Of a stretch of 37,247 nt of DNA, positions 16,372-24,637 are shown in pieces. Position numbers and translations under genes: made by a program. Position 1 is the stretch's first letter; every line of letters starts with the position of its first letter. Below the pieces are notes generated by a model. It had not been told where the DNA came from. It ran no database searches and saw nothing but the letters and a program-made list of their open reading frames with translations. The stretch is from Desulfuromonadales bacterium. GTDB taxonomy: Bacteria; Desulfobacterota; Desulfuromonadia; Geobacterales; Pseudopelobacteraceae. The stretch spans positions 1-37,247 of the forward strand of contig JACAAY010000048.1 in assembly GCA_013377095.1 (NCBI GenBank), written 5' to 3'.

Positions 16372-16755
16372 TTAACCTCCCGTGCTCTGGATACCAAAGA
16401 GTGAAATCGTTACCGTGGTTATGGCGATGATGGATAGCCCCACCAGCAAACCGATCAGGGAAACGGAACCGGACACCATCAGAAAATACAGTGTACATGC
16501 CACAGCGGCCATGCGCACCAGGAACCAAAAAGTGGCGTACCGGCCCGGATGGCTTGGGAGCAGCCCGAGTGTTCTCCGCAGGATGCTGCGCATCCAGAGG
16601 AAATTTACCATGCCTATGGCGCCGCCAGCGAGAATGCCCAACGCGCTCCTGAAGGAAAAAAACACCAGACCGGAAAGTGAAAATACCAGAATGAGCGCCG
16701 CGCTGCCTTTGACGATGGCGGCAACGAGATTGTCCTCATGGATTGCCGCCCTCAT
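16372..16755 (-). CDS. atpI: ATP synthase assembly protein AtpI-like
   Basis: A 127-aa protein with four predicted membrane helices (about 10-28, 32-50, 72-92 and 98-118) and positive loops such as MRSILRRTLG. It matches the poorly conserved AtpI type that precedes atpB; AtpI aids c-ring assembly or magnesium handling in some bacteria. The ATG at 16755 was chosen because GGGAG lies about 9 bases upstream and it overlaps the atpZ 3' end by 20 bases. A longer reading would extend fully across atpZ. Confidence 0.8.
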   Translation of the reverse strand: MRAAIHEDNLVAAIVKGSAALILVFSLSGLVFFSFRSALGILAGGAIGMVNFLWMRSILRRTLGLLPSHPGRYATFWFLVRMAAVACTLYFLMVSGSVSLIGLLVGLSIIAITTVTISLFGIQSTGG

Positions 16756-16972
16756 TCCTGTGGATCTCCCTGCCCGCAATGACATAGATGTTTTTGAAGC
16801 CTGCCGCGATACCGATAAAAAGAAAAATGTAAAAGAACCAGGGTGCTGTGCCGAGCCAGCGATCAAGTGCCAGGCCAAACCACACGCCGATGGCTATTGC
16901 CAGAACCGCCGAGATCCCCATGCTTGAAAGCAGCGCCAGACTGCGGAAAATAGACGATTTATCGCTGTTCAT
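16736..16972 (-). CDS. atpZ: AtpZ/AtpI family membrane protein
   Basis: A 78-aa protein with two membrane helices (about 13-35 and 44-65) separated by LDRWLGTAPW, the pattern of AtpZ (F1F0-ATPase subunit of the AtpZ/AtpI family). AtpZ and AtpI have been linked to c-ring assembly and calcium or magnesium transport in other bacteria. It is the first gene of the F0 group and follows hemL by 70 bases on the same strand, so it may be part of a longer hemL-atp transcript. Confidence 0.85.
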   Translation of the reverse strand: MNSDKSSIFRSLALLSSMGISAVLAIAIGVWFGLALDRWLGTAPWFFYIFLFIGIAAGFKNIYVIAGREIHRNEGGNP

Positions 16973-17042
16973 ACTCGTGCCACCGTGCCGATGCGGCAGT
17001 GTTGCTGATCAGTTCCGGCGAGGCGCCGTCACACAATCACTG

Positions 17043-18338
17043 TCAGGCGATCAGTTTGAAACATTTTTCAGCAGCCCGGATGGTTGCTTCTATGTCGTCA
17101 GCGCTATGTGCGGCAGAGACAAAAGCGGTCTCGAATTGGGACGGCGCCAGATAGACACCCTCCTGCAGCATGGCACGGAAATATTTTGCAAATGCCACCG
17201 TGTCGCACCGCACTGCGCTGGGCCAGTCATAGACCGCTTCCGGGGAGAAGAAGGCGCACAGCATGCTGCCCACACGGGTGGCATGGATGGGATAGCCTGC
17301 CAGCTTGGCTGCGGCGGAAATGCCCTCGGCCACCTGCCGGCTGCTCTCTTCAAGATGCTGGTAAAATCCCGGTTTTTTCAACAGTGAAAGGGTGGCGATT
17401 CCCGCGCTCATGGCCAGGGGGTTGCCCGAAAGGGTGCCAGCCTGGTAGACGCTGCCGGAGGGGGAGAGCATCTCCATGATCTCGCGCTTGCCTCCAAAGG
17501 CGCCCACCGGAAGACCCCCGCCAATGATTTTACCCAGGGTGGTCATGTCGGGGGTAACACCATAGAGTTCCTGCGCTCCGCCGTAGGCCACCCGGAACCC
17601 GGTCATGACCTCATCGAAGATCAGTATGATGCCCTCGTTGGTGCAGATTTCACGGAGCCCCTCCAGGAATCCTTCCCGCGGAGGAATGGTGCCCATGTTG
17701 CCTGCAATTGGTTCGACGATGATACAGGCGATGCTGTCCGGGTTGTCGGCTACGAGACGTCTGACTGACTCAAGCGAATTGAACTCCGCCGTCAGGGTGT
17801 GTTTGGCGAAGTCAGCCGGAACACCGGGTGAATCGGGAACGCCGAACGTTGCTGCTCCCGAGCCCGCTTTGACAAGCAGTGAATCGGCGTGGCCATGGTA
17901 ACAGCCTGAGAACTTGATGATATTGTCACGGCCGGTATAGCCGCGCGCCAGCCTGATGGCGCTCATGGTGGCTTCCGTTCCCGAACTGACCATGCGGACC
18001 ATCTCAATGGAGGGAACTGCCTCGATGACCATGTTGGCCAGTGTGATTTCCCGCTCCGTAGGGGCTCCGAAACTGGCACCGCTCTCGACAGCCTGTTTGA
18101 CAGCCTCTATCACCTGCGGATGGCAATGGCCCAGGATCATCGGCCCCCATGATCCGACATAATCGATAAACACGTTGTCATCTTCATCAATAATCCTGCA
18201 GCCTGAAGCTGATTTTATGAAGAGCGGGTCAGCTCCCACGGATTTAAAGGCCCTGACCGGGCTGTTGACACCACCGGGGATTGATTTTCTGGCAAGGCTG
18301 AAAAGTTTGCTTGAACGTTCCTGATTCATAATGTTCAT
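17043..18338 (-). CDS. hemL: Glutamate-1-semialdehyde 2,1-aminomutase
   Basis: A 431-aa full-length class III aminotransferase fold enzyme. It opens with the typical [17 protein letters not shown]. The PLP-binding lysine is in [18 protein letters not shown], the cofactor aspartate is in [11 protein letters not shown], and the [14 protein letters not shown] block follows the family. It converts glutamate-1-semialdehyde to 5-aminolevulinate, the C5 entry to heme, siroheme and cobalamin. In this genome that feeds both cytochromes and the corrinoid proteins. A sigma-70 promoter lies 64-91 bases upstream. The start could also be the ATG three codons in. Confidence 0.97.
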   Translation of the reverse strand: MNIMNQERSSKLFSLARKSIPGGVNSPVRAFKSVGADPLFIKSASGCRIIDEDDNVFIDYVGSWGPMILGHCHPQVIEAVKQAVESGASFGAPTEREITLANMVIEAVPSIEMVRMVSSGTEATMSAIRLARGYTGRDNIIKFSGCYHGHADSLLVKAGSGAATFGVPDSPGVPADFAKHTLTAEFNSLESVRRLVADNPDSIACIIVEPIAGNMGTIPPREGFLEGLREICTNEGIILIFDEVMTGFRVAYGGAQELYGVTPDMTTLGKIIGGGLPVGAFGGKREIMEMLSPSGSVYQAGTLSGNPLAMSAGIATLSLLKKPGFYQHLEESSRQVAEGISAAAKLAGYPIHATRVGSMLCAFFSPEAVYDWPSAVRCDTVAFAKYFRAMLQEGVYLAPSQFETAFVSAAHSADDIEATIRAAEKCFKLIA

Positions 18339-18401
18339 ATACCCTGTAGGAGTGATTTTGCTGCGTTCTCATTGAAATTATTGGTGCTTTTTATACGGTG
18401 A

Positions 18402-18429
18402 ATGGTAGCATGCCGTCTGGTATTGTCAA
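18402..18429 (-). promoter_or_regulatory. Sigma-70 promoter of hemL
   Basis: On the minus strand TTGACA (plus 18424-18429) is separated by 16 bases from TACCAT (plus 18402-18407), with transcription expected to start near 18395 and a leader of about 57 bases. Confidence 0.5.
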
Positions 18430-18450
18430 GGGCAATACAGGTGTCACAGC

Positions 18451-18753
18451 TCAGTGAAAAACCGGCATCCGTTCCTGGATCAGTACGTAGGGGCTGACAA
18501 TCAGTATGGCAAAACGCTTGTGCGTGTCGGCATCCCACTGCCGCAACTGGGAAAGATTTGGTTTGCCGAGTTTGCCTTCATCAACCAGTTGCTGAATGGT
18601 TTCTGTGTTTTCGCTGGCCACTTTCAAAGCGGTTTCTGCCAGGTCAAGGCTGTCATCCACAAGGATCAACCCGCCTCGTTCAAGGTGTGGTTTCAGCCAA
18701 CTCCACGCTGCTTCTCCGATTGAAAGGCCCAACTCTTCTTTTCTGGGTAACAC
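18451..18753 (-). CDS. DUF2288 family protein
   Basis: A 100-aa acidic soluble protein that fits DUF2288 across its length: WLKPHLERGGLILVDDSLDL near the N-terminus, a central helix ending LVDEGKLGKPNLSQLRQWD, and the C-terminal end IVSPYVLIQERM. Function is unknown for the family. The start is a GTG with GGAG six bases upstream. It follows pepN by 63 bases on the same strand and may be co-transcribed with it. Confidence 0.82.
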   Translation of the reverse strand: MLPRKEELGLSIGEAAWSWLKPHLERGGLILVDDSLDLAETALKVASENTETIQQLVDEGKLGKPNLSQLRQWDADTHKRFAILIVSPYVLIQERMPVFH

Positions 18754-18816
18754 CTCTAACTCCTGCCGTTCAGATATAACCTGGCACCCGTACAGTGAGC
18801 GGAGCAGGTGTCTTAT

Positions 18817-21480
18817 TCATTGCTCTTCATGATGATAGTCAAGGCTTTTTTCTACAATTTCATATACATCCCGGGGGAGTTTGGGAATACGACCGATCTC
18901 CTCCAGGTGCTGTCGCATGAGCCGCTGTCTGTCAACGTCAAAGCGCCGCCAGGCTGTTAATGGACCAAGCAGGCGGGCGGTCACCTGAGGGTTGAGTGGT
19001 GTCAGGCGCGTCAGCTGTTCAGTGACAAAGCTGTATCCGGAACCGTCCGGAGCATGGAATAGCGCCTGGTTCTGGCTGAATGCGCCCACGAGCGAGCGAA
19101 ATCGGTTCGGATTGGTCAGTTCGAAATCGGGGTGACCGACGAGCGCTTTGACGCTGTCAATTGTTCCCGGAAGCCTGGATGTTGCCTGAATGGTGAACCA
19201 TTTGTCAATGACCTGACGGTCATGTCTCCAGCGCTGGTAGAATTCGGCCAGCGCCTCTGTCCGTTCGAAGCAGTCGCAGGAGGCAAGCGGCACGAGCGCT
19301 CCCATGGAAGCGGTCATGTTGTCAGCTTTTCGATACTGGCTGAGACAGAGGTCAATGGACGATTGCGATCCAAGGGACATCAGATAGGCGAGACAGGTAT
19401 TTGCCAGACGCCGGTGGCCTGTCTTCCCGTCATCCACAGCATAGGGTGTGCCTGAACAACAGGAACGGTAGAGGATGAGGATGTCATTCTGAAGCTCCTC
19501 TGCCAGAGTGCGTATGAGAAACTGCCGGGCGGCATGTATGGCGCTCGGGTCGATGATTGTCATCAGTTCGCCAAGGTACTTTTCCGACGGCAGGGTAAGA
19601 GCCTCTGCCAGAAATGCCCGGTCCTGGATGTTGCTGGTGAGCAGTGTTCTGAATGACCCAACGAAATCAGGGTCAATGGTCAGGCTGATTCGGTTTTGCT
19701 GGTCCCCGACAAGCCTGAGGAGCAGCTGTGCTGCCAGCGATTGTCCCGCCTCCCAACGACAGAAGGGGTCTGGTTCATGGGACATGAGTACTGCATAGTC
19801 GCTTTTAGAGTAGGGATAGTCGAGCTTGACCGGCGCAGAAAACGAGCGCAGCATGGCCGGTGTCGGAGCCGATGCAAGTCCGCTGAAGCGGAACAACTCT
19901 TCATCTGCCCGCACCATGAGCACCCGTGTGGTTGGCCCCGGTTCCTGCTCGCCGACAAGCGTGACCGGCAATTCTTCACCGTCCCGGTCAAGCAGGCCCA
20001 TTGATAACGGGATCATAAATGGCTTCTTGTCCAGTTGTCCGGGAGTTGGCGGGCATGTCTGGCGGATACGCAGGCTGAAGACCCCTGCGGCAGAGTCGAA
20101 TTTCCCCCTGGCATCGATCCGCGGTGTGCCCGACTGGGTGTACCAGCGCTGGAGGTGCTCAAGATCAACATCTCCGGCGTCAGCCATGGCACTGACAAAA
20201 TCATCCACCGTTGCCGCCTGACCGTCATGTCGGGAGAAATAGAGATCCATACCCTTGCGGAAGTTTTCAGGTCCCAGGATCGTGCGGATCATGCGGATGA
20301 TTTCCGCGCCCTTGTTGTAGACGGTTACGGTATAGAAGTTGTTGATTTCCATGTACGAATCCGGTCGTACAGGGTGGGATAGTGGGCCGGCGTCTTCGGC
20401 AAACTGGGTGGTGCGCAGCAGTCGCACATCAGCGATGCGTTTGACTCCGCGGGACTGCATGTCGGACGAGAACTCCTGATCGCGGTAGATGGTCAACCCC
20501 TCTTTCAGGGAAAGCTGAAACCAGTCCCGGCAGGTAACCCTGTTGCCGCTCCAGTTGTGAAAATATTCATGTCCAATGACCTCTTCTATGGCCTGATAGT
20601 CATCGTCCGTGGCTGTTTCCGGTGTGGCCAGGACGTAGCGGGAATTGAATATGTTGAGTCCCTTGTTTTCCATGGCGCCCATGTTGAAATCATCCACGGC
20701 CACAATCATGTAGATATCGAGATCATACTCCCTGCCAAAGGTCTCCTCGTCCCAGCGCATGGCCTTTTTCAGGGAACCGAGCGCGTGGGCGCATTTGCTC
20801 AGATTCTTCTCGTGGGCATAGATCCGCAGTTCCACGTTGCGGCCTGAGCAGGTAACAAAGTTGTCATCCAGGCAGCAAAGGTCACCCGCCACGAGCGCAA
20901 AGAGATAACTCGGTTTTCTGAATGGATCATGCCAGGTGGCGAAATGCCGTCCATCCGGCAGTGTGCCTATTTCCTGCAGGTTTCCGTTTGAAAGGAGCAC
21001 CGGGTAGCGTGATTGATCAGCAACCAGGGTGGTGGTAAAAACGGCCAGAACATCTGGTCGGTCGGGATAATAGGTGATGGAGCGAAAGCCCTGTGCCTCG
21101 CACTGGGTACAGAACATGCCTGACGAGCGATACAATCCTTCAAGGAAGGTATTGTCCTGGGGACGCAGTTCTGTTTCAACTTCGAGTGTGAAGGCTGATG
21201 GGACATCGGGGATGGTCAACTGCTCGTTGGTCTGGTGGTACTGCTCGGGTCGGAGCGTTGCGCCATCGATCGTGATGCTGCGAAGCGTGAACCGATGCCC
21301 ATCCAGAACCAGGGGGCGAGGACCTGTTGACGCGGAATCGCCGTTAACCCGGAAGGAGAGGCGGGATGAGACGACGGTTGTTTCTTCGCCCAGATCGAAC
21401 CTGAGCTGAACCGTATCCACAAGATAGAAGGGCGGCGTGTAGTCCTTACGGTAGATTGTTGCGTGCTCACAGGCTGCCAT
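18817..21480 (-). CDS. pepN: Aminopeptidase N (M1 family metallopeptidase)
   Basis: An 887-aa full-length PepN. The M1 exopeptidase motif is GAMEN (NMGAMENKGLNIF), and the zinc site is HEYFHNW followed by the downstream glutamate in LKEGLT. The N-terminal beta domain starts YRKDYTPPFYLVDTVQLRFDL, and the C-terminal DUF3458-type domain of PepN covers about 450-887. It removes N-terminal residues from peptides in the cytoplasm; no signal peptide is present. The start has GGAG eight bases upstream. It lies downstream of the HU gene, separated by a terminator. Confidence 0.96.
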   Translation of the reverse strand: MAACEHATIYRKDYTPPFYLVDTVQLRFDLGEETTVVSSRLSFRVNGDSASTGPRPLVLDGHRFTLRSITIDGATLRPEQYHQTNEQLTIPDVPSAFTLEVETELRPQDNTFLEGLYRSSGMFCTQCEAQGFRSITYYPDRPDVLAVFTTTLVADQSRYPVLLSNGNLQEIGTLPDGRHFATWHDPFRKPSYLFALVAGDLCCLDDNFVTCSGRNVELRIYAHEKNLSKCAHALGSLKKAMRWDEETFGREYDLDIYMIVAVDDFNMGAMENKGLNIFNSRYVLATPETATDDDYQAIEEVIGHEYFHNWSGNRVTCRDWFQLSLKEGLTIYRDQEFSSDMQSRGVKRIADVRLLRTTQFAEDAGPLSHPVRPDSYMEINNFYTVTVYNKGAEIIRMIRTILGPENFRKGMDLYFSRHDGQAATVDDFVSAMADAGDVDLEHLQRWYTQSGTPRIDARGKFDSAAGVFSLRIRQTCPPTPGQLDKKPFMIPLSMGLLDRDGEELPVTLVGEQEPGPTTRVLMVRADEELFRFSGLASAPTPAMLRSFSAPVKLDYPYSKSDYAVLMSHEPDPFCRWEAGQSLAAQLLLRLVGDQQNRISLTIDPDFVGSFRTLLTSNIQDRAFLAEALTLPSEKYLGELMTIIDPSAIHAARQFLIRTLAEELQNDILILYRSCCSGTPYAVDDGKTGHRRLANTCLAYLMSLGSQSSIDLCLSQYRKADNMTASMGALVPLASCDCFERTEALAEFYQRWRHDRQVIDKWFTIQATSRLPGTIDSVKALVGHPDFELTNPNRFRSLVGAFSQNQALFHAPDGSGYSFVTEQLTRLTPLNPQVTARLLGPLTAWRRFDVDRQRLMRQHLEEIGRIPKLPRDVYEIVEKSLDYHHEEQ

Positions 21481-21510
21481 GTTTTGCTCCTCGCCAAAAC
21501 CAAAAAAAAT

Positions 21511-21539
21511 GGGGGCCCCTGTCCGGGCCCCCCGTTTTT
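21511..21539 (-). terminator. Terminator between HU gene and pepN
   Basis: GGGGGCCC and GGGCCCCC form a perfect stem with a six-base loop. On the minus strand it is followed by eight T residues, ending the HU transcript. The plus strand also has a short T run (GTTTTTC). Confidence 0.9.
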
Positions 21540-21551
21540 CAGGAATCTTTG

Positions 21552-21824
21552 CTATTCGCCCAGGTTTTTCAGCTCTTTTCCGGGGCTGAATTTCCCGGAG
21601 GTTTTTGCGGCGATCTTCAGTTCCTGACCTGTTGCCGGATTGCGACCGATTCTGGCTGCCCTTGTTGCTGCGCTGAAGGTCCCGAAGCCGGTAAGCGTAA
21701 CCTTGTCGCCGGCTTTGATTGTTTCCGTTACCGCTTCAATGAAGCCACCGAGTGCTTTCTCTGCTGCGACTTTAGTGATTCCGGCGCTCTCTGCCATTTT
21801 TGCCACGAGTTCTGCCTTTGTCAT
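21552..21824 (-). CDS. hup: HU family DNA-binding protein
   Basis: A 90-aa histone-like protein that follows HU/IHF throughout: MTKAELVAKMAESAGITK at the N-terminus, the dimer core KVTLTGFGTFS, and the DNA-contacting arm RIGRNPATGQELKI with the conserved proline. The ATG at 21824 has GGAGG four bases upstream; a longer in-frame start adds a non-family extension. It is monocistronic between its own promoter and a strong terminator, and divergent from the Rrf2 regulator. Confidence 0.96.
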   Translation of the reverse strand: MTKAELVAKMAESAGITKVAAEKALGGFIEAVTETIKAGDKVTLTGFGTFSAATRAARIGRNPATGQELKIAAKTSGKFSPGKELKNLGE

Positions 21825-21851
21825 GATTCCTCCAGTATTGGTGTTTAACTG

Positions 21852-21881
21852 TATATACCGCATAACAACAGACGGCTACAA
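21852..21881 (-). promoter_or_regulatory. Candidate promoter of the HU gene
   Basis: On the minus strand TTGTAG (plus 21876-21881) and TATATA (plus 21852-21857) are separated by 18 bases, about 28 bases upstream of the HU start codon. Confidence 0.4.
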
Positions 21882-22021
21882 GCCAAAGTTATGAAATGAT
21901 TCTGATCAGTGGATAATTGGGGGTGATATGTTCATGGCCGGACGCTGCTCATTGCGCTTCTACGAATTGGGTGGGTGTGGAATTCTGTTGTTTGAGGGAC
22001 AGTGGATGCCGGCAAAAAAGC

Positions 22022-22049
22022 TTGACATTCTCTCTGAAATCCCTATTTT
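22022..22049 (+). promoter_or_regulatory. Promoter of the Rrf2 regulator, almost leaderless
   Basis: TTGACA at 22022-22027, a 16-base spacer and TATTTT at 22044-22049. Transcription would start around 22056-22058, at or next to the ATG at 22059, and no Shine-Dalgarno is present. Confidence 0.5.
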
Positions 22050-22058
22050 TTGATAGAT

Positions 22059-22520
22059 ATGATATCTAAAAAAACAAAATACGCTCTCAAGGCGCTTATA
22101 AATCTTGCAGGCCAACCAATCGGCGAACCGGTGTTGATTGCGGATTTGGCCCGAAACGAGAATATTCCGAAAAAATTTCTGGAATTCATCCTGCTTTCAC
22201 TTCGCAAGGGGGGCGTTCTGCAGAGTAAAGTCGGGAAAGGGGGCGGCTACTATCTCTCATTGCCCCCTTCAAAGATAAGTATCGGTATGGTTGTGCGGAT
22301 TCTGGAGGGTGACCTTGCACCGGTTCAGTGTCTCAGTGTAACCAATTACGAACACTGTGAAGAGTGCCAGGATGAGATGACCTGTGGAATCAGGCTGGTG
22401 ATGATTGATGTGAACAAGGCACTCTCTGATGTTCTCGACAACCTGTCCCTGGCGGATATGGTTGAGCGAAGTGCGGCAGCAAGTAAAAAACGTGAAAATA
22501 TAGTGGATTACAGTATCTGA
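22059..22520 (+). CDS. Rrf2 family transcriptional regulator with a cysteine cluster
   Basis: A 153-aa regulator. The Rrf2 winged helix spans about 1-80 (TKYALKALINLA, IPKKFLEFILLSLRKGGVLQSKVGKGGGYYLS), and a cysteine group follows (VQCLSVTNYEHCEECQDEMTC, residues about 90-112) in the place where IscR and NsrR hold their Fe-S cluster. Four cysteines instead of three are present. It probably senses iron-sulfur status, redox or nitric oxide. The ATG at 22059 is preferred to an in-frame TTG nine bases earlier. The gene is divergent from hup and convergent with the Spy-like gene, so its target cannot be deduced from neighbours. Confidence 0.9.
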   Translation: MISKKTKYALKALINLAGQPIGEPVLIADLARNENIPKKFLEFILLSLRKGGVLQSKVGKGGGYYLSLPPSKISIGMVVRILEGDLAPVQCLSVTNYEHCEECQDEMTCGIRLVMIDVNKALSDVLDNLSLADMVERSAAASKKRENIVDYSI

Positions 22521-22533
22521 TGTTTTCAGTGTG

Positions 22534-22917
22534 CTAGCGGTCGTCCAAATGTCTGCGCGCTTTGCGCTCCTCAATGATTTTCATGAATTTCACCTGCTGA
22601 TCCGGTCGCAAGAGTGCGCTGATTCGCTGCTGACTCTCCTTTAATACAACTTCTATCTCGGGATGCATTTTTTGACGAATCTGGCGAATCTTTCCGTGGG
22701 TTTCATGGATGATCCCCATGACTCGTTCCTGCTGCTGACTGTCCAGCTCAAGCTGTCCGGTAAGACGCTTCAGTAGCATGCTTTCCCTGGAGTGGGGGCT
22801 GCCACCTGAAGAGGTTTCACATTGCGACCGGAACACCATGTAGGTTGCCAGCGAACCGCTTGCCGCCCCGAGCATGAAGACAAGAATGACACCAATAACC
22901 GGTTTGAAAGATTTCAT
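22534..22917 (-). CDS. Membrane-anchored Spy/CpxP-like periplasmic sensor
   Basis: A 127-aa protein with one N-terminal membrane anchor (about 5-27, VIGVILVFMLGAASGSLATYMVF) and a helical periplasmic part with the LTXXQ-like pattern (LTGQLELDSQQQERV and LLRPDQQVKFM). This is the architecture of CnrX/ZraP/Spy-type heavy-metal or misfolding sensors. The ATG at 22917 follows the anti-sigma stop by one base and has GGAG six bases upstream; a TTG four codons earlier is less likely. It is the last gene of a Spy-sigma-antisigma-Spy operon and probably delivers the periplasmic signal to the anti-sigma factor. Confidence 0.8.
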   Translation of the reverse strand: MKSFKPVIGVILVFMLGAASGSLATYMVFRSQCETSSGGSPHSRESMLLKRLTGQLELDSQQQERVMGIIHETHGKIRQIRQKMHPEIEVVLKESQQRISALLRPDQQVKFMKIIEERKARRHLDDR

Positions 22918-22918
22918 C

Positions 22919-23224
22919 TTATTCTCCAATCAGATAGCCAGAGCTCACCATCTCATCCTGATCAGCGGTAAGAGCTGCAAACAGGTCGCTTGATCGTGGG
23001 GGGGCAAGGGTGAATGTTCCGATTGTAATTGTTGCGGCAACGACGGCAAATGTCGGCACCATTCGCCACGCTAGAGCATACCAGGGAATTGGGGAAGAGC
23101 GCTGTTCGTTGAGTCGTGCCAGCAGGCGGGTTTCAAAATGTTCTTCCAGGACAGTCGTGTCAATCCGCTCGGCCCGGACAAGCGCCAAGAGTTGGTCAAG
23201 TCGTTCCTCTGCTCTATTTTCCAT
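22919..23224 (-). CDS. Probable anti-sigma factor, single-pass membrane protein
   Basis: A 101-aa protein with a cytoplasmic N-terminal half (about 1-48, charged helices) and one membrane helix at about 55-76 (VPTFAVVAATITIGTFTL), leaving a short periplasmic tail. No zinc-binding HxxxCxxC motif is present, so it is not a ZAS-type anti-sigma. Its role rests on position: it starts inside the last codons of the ECF sigma gene (11-base overlap, GGAGG six bases upstream) and is followed at once by a periplasmic sensor gene, like the CnrYXH and related systems. Confidence 0.72.
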   Translation of the reverse strand: MENRAEERLDQLLALVRAERIDTTVLEEHFETRLLARLNEQRSSPIPWYALAWRMVPTFAVVAATITIGTFTLAPPRSSDLFAALTADQDEMVSSGYLIGE

Positions 23225-23777
23225 AATCAGCCTCCACAATCCGTTTCAATGCCTGGCGCGCCCGATGGGCTCTGACCTTTACATTTGCTTCGCTCCAATC
23301 AGTCATCGCCGCAATCTCCCGCACGGTGAATTCCTCCAGTTCAAGCAAGGTAATTACTAGGCGTTCGTCCGGTTTGAGTCGCGACAAGGCTGACTTGAGA
23401 ACATCCCGAGCCTGGCGTGCCTCAAGGCGGGCTTTTTCCGTGTTATCACAAATCTCGAATGCCCGATCATCCAGCCGCAGGTTGTTTTTTTCATGTCGTC
23501 TACTGCGAAGCGCATCATGGCATGTACGGACGGTAACCCGTGTCAGCCAGTGTTCAAAGGGAGCATCGTGTCGAAAAGATGGCAGATGCTCGTAAACTTT
23601 TATAAATACGTTTTGGCAAATGTCGTCCAGTTCGTCGTTGTCGCGGGCAAAACGTGCGGCAAGTCCGAAGACTCGCCGCTTGTATTTGCCCACCAGTTGT
23701 GCAAAGGCTGCATCACTTCCAGCGCGAATGTCACTGATAAGACCGGCGTCGGATATGTCACTTGCCGTACAATCCAT
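23214..23777 (-). CDS. ECF sigma factor (RpoE-like)
   Basis: A 187-aa group IV sigma-70 factor. Region 2 covers about 20-90 (AFAQLVGKYKRRVFGLAARFA and DELDDICQNVFIKVYEHLPSFR) and region 4 about 125-180 (LLELEEFTVREIAAMTDWSEANVKVRAHRARQAL, a helix-turn-helix that reads the -35 box). No region 1.1 or 3. It should direct RNA polymerase to the GTAACC-16-CGTCT promoter found upstream of the operon, making the system self-activating. It begins eight bases after the Spy-like gene and overlaps the anti-sigma gene. Confidence 0.93.
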   Translation of the reverse strand: MDCTASDISDAGLISDIRAGSDAAFAQLVGKYKRRVFGLAARFARDNDELDDICQNVFIKVYEHLPSFRHDAPFEHWLTRVTVRTCHDALRSRRHEKNNLRLDDRAFEICDNTEKARLEARQARDVLKSALSRLKPDERLVITLLELEEFTVREIAAMTDWSEANVKVRAHRARQALKRIVEADYGK

Positions 23778-23785
23778 GTCAACCG

Positions 23786-24268
23786 TTAGTTGTTCCGTTT
23801 GTGGTGCCCTTCTCCACAGGGAGGTGTTTTGCCCATCCCACAGGTGTGTTTTTCCTGGATAGCCTTAAGCTTTTTCACCTGTTCGGGGGTGAGGAGTGCG
23901 CGCATCAGTTGTGCGGCTTGAGCGCGCTGCACCGCCAAATCAGCCTCGATAGCCGCAATCTTGCCGGACTGGGCGCGGATCGCGGCTTCATTTACGGTGT
24001 CGGCATGTATCAGTGTCCTGAGCGCACGTCGTTCCGTTCCCATCTGTTTCATAAGCGGTTCGTTTTGCGCCCGGCACTTTGCATGCAAATCTTTGACGCT
24101 CTGTTTTTGTTGAGCGGAAAGCCCCAGTTCTGTTTCCATCTTTTTGAAATGCTGCTCGTTCTGGTGCATACATTCTCCGTCACCCATAGCCATTGCGGAC
24201 ATGGGTGAGAAGCTGACCGCCGCGACTAATGCGGCAAGTGCTGAGAGGGATTTGAGCTTTGTTTTCAT
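23786..24268 (-). CDS. Periplasmic Spy/CpxP-like chaperone with LTXXQ motif
   Basis: A 160-aa secreted protein. The signal peptide spans about 1-27 (KSLSALAALVAAVSFSPMSAMA). The mature part is all-helical with two LTXXQ-type motifs (LSAQQKQSV near 50 and LLTPEQVKKL near 125) typical of Spy/CpxP. His, Met and Cys residues are enriched at both ends (MHQNEQHFKKM and the tail HTCGMGKTPPCGEGHH), suggesting metal binding, perhaps copper, nickel or zinc. It heads the operon directly behind the ECF promoter. It probably both protects periplasmic proteins and reports stress. Confidence 0.85.
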   Translation of the reverse strand: MKTKLKSLSALAALVAAVSFSPMSAMAMGDGECMHQNEQHFKKMETELGLSAQQKQSVKDLHAKCRAQNEPLMKQMGTERRALRTLIHADTVNEAAIRAQSGKIAAIEADLAVQRAQAAQLMRALLTPEQVKKLKAIQEKHTCGMGKTPPCGEGHHKRNN

Positions 24269-24304
24269 TGTGTTCTCCTGTTTTTGATTGAAAGTCTGTT
24301 AAGC

Positions 24305-24331
24305 AGACGGAGATGCCAGAAAAAAGGTTAC
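24305..24331 (-). promoter_or_regulatory. ECF-type promoter of the Spy-sigma operon
   Basis: On the minus strand GTAACC (plus 24326-24331) is followed after exactly 16 bases by CGTCT (plus 24305-24309), the bipartite form used by ECF sigma factors. It lies about 37 bases upstream of the first start codon. A T-rich run directly follows the -35 box. Confidence 0.72.
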
Positions 24332-24456
24332 AGAATAAATAAAATCACATGTTAACACTACCAAGGGACACCATTTTTTGTACATGGATTCATTGGCTGA
24401 AATCTGTGATGTATCACTCTTTTGATTCCAGCCTAGGTTTTTCGACATACTTTTGC

Positions 24457-24485
24457 TTGACAACGTTACACGATAATTGTATTTT
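24457..24485 (+). promoter_or_regulatory. Promoter of tRNA-Arg
   Basis: TTGACA at 24457-24462 with a 17-base spacer and TATTTT at 24480-24485. A perfect 9-bp hairpin (24490-24498 with 24502-24510, loop CGA) occupies the short leader before the tRNA. Confidence 0.6.
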
Positions 24486-24515
24486 GCTCTTCCTTGATCG
24501 AATCAAGGAAATATT

Positions 24516-24592
24516 GCGCTTGTAGCTCAGCTGGATAGAGCAACGGACTACGAATCCGTAGGTCGGGAGTTCGAATCTCTCCAAGCGCGCCA
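24516..24592 (+). tRNA. tRNA-Arg(ACG), integration target of the island
   Basis: The 77-base cloverleaf has acceptor GCGCTTG/CAAGCGC, discriminator G and encoded CCA. The D-arm is AGCTCAGCTGGATAGAGC and the anticodon loop CTACGAA gives anticodon ACG. The T-arm loop is TTCGAAT. The 3' half from the anticodon stem on is part of a 48-bp repeat found again at 35986-36033, so the integrated element restored an intact gene. Confidence 0.97.
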
Positions 24593-24594
24593 AT
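24547..24594 (+). repeat. attL, 48-bp direct repeat inside tRNA-Arg
   Basis: Identical over 48 bases to 35986-36033. It spans the anticodon stem to two bases past the CCA end, the usual overlap region for tRNA-targeting tyrosine recombinases. Confidence 0.96.
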
Positions 24595-24602
24595 AAATCA
24601 GG

Positions 24603-24630
24603 GGGTTAGCCAAACAGGCTAACCCTTTTT
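24603..24630 (+). terminator. Element-borne terminator of tRNA-Arg
   Basis: GGGTTAGCC pairs with GGCTAACCC around AAACA and is followed by TTTTT, C and five more T. It lies in element DNA and resembles the chromosomal terminator now displaced to 36041-36072. Confidence 0.92.
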
Positions 24631-24637
24631 CTTTTTA

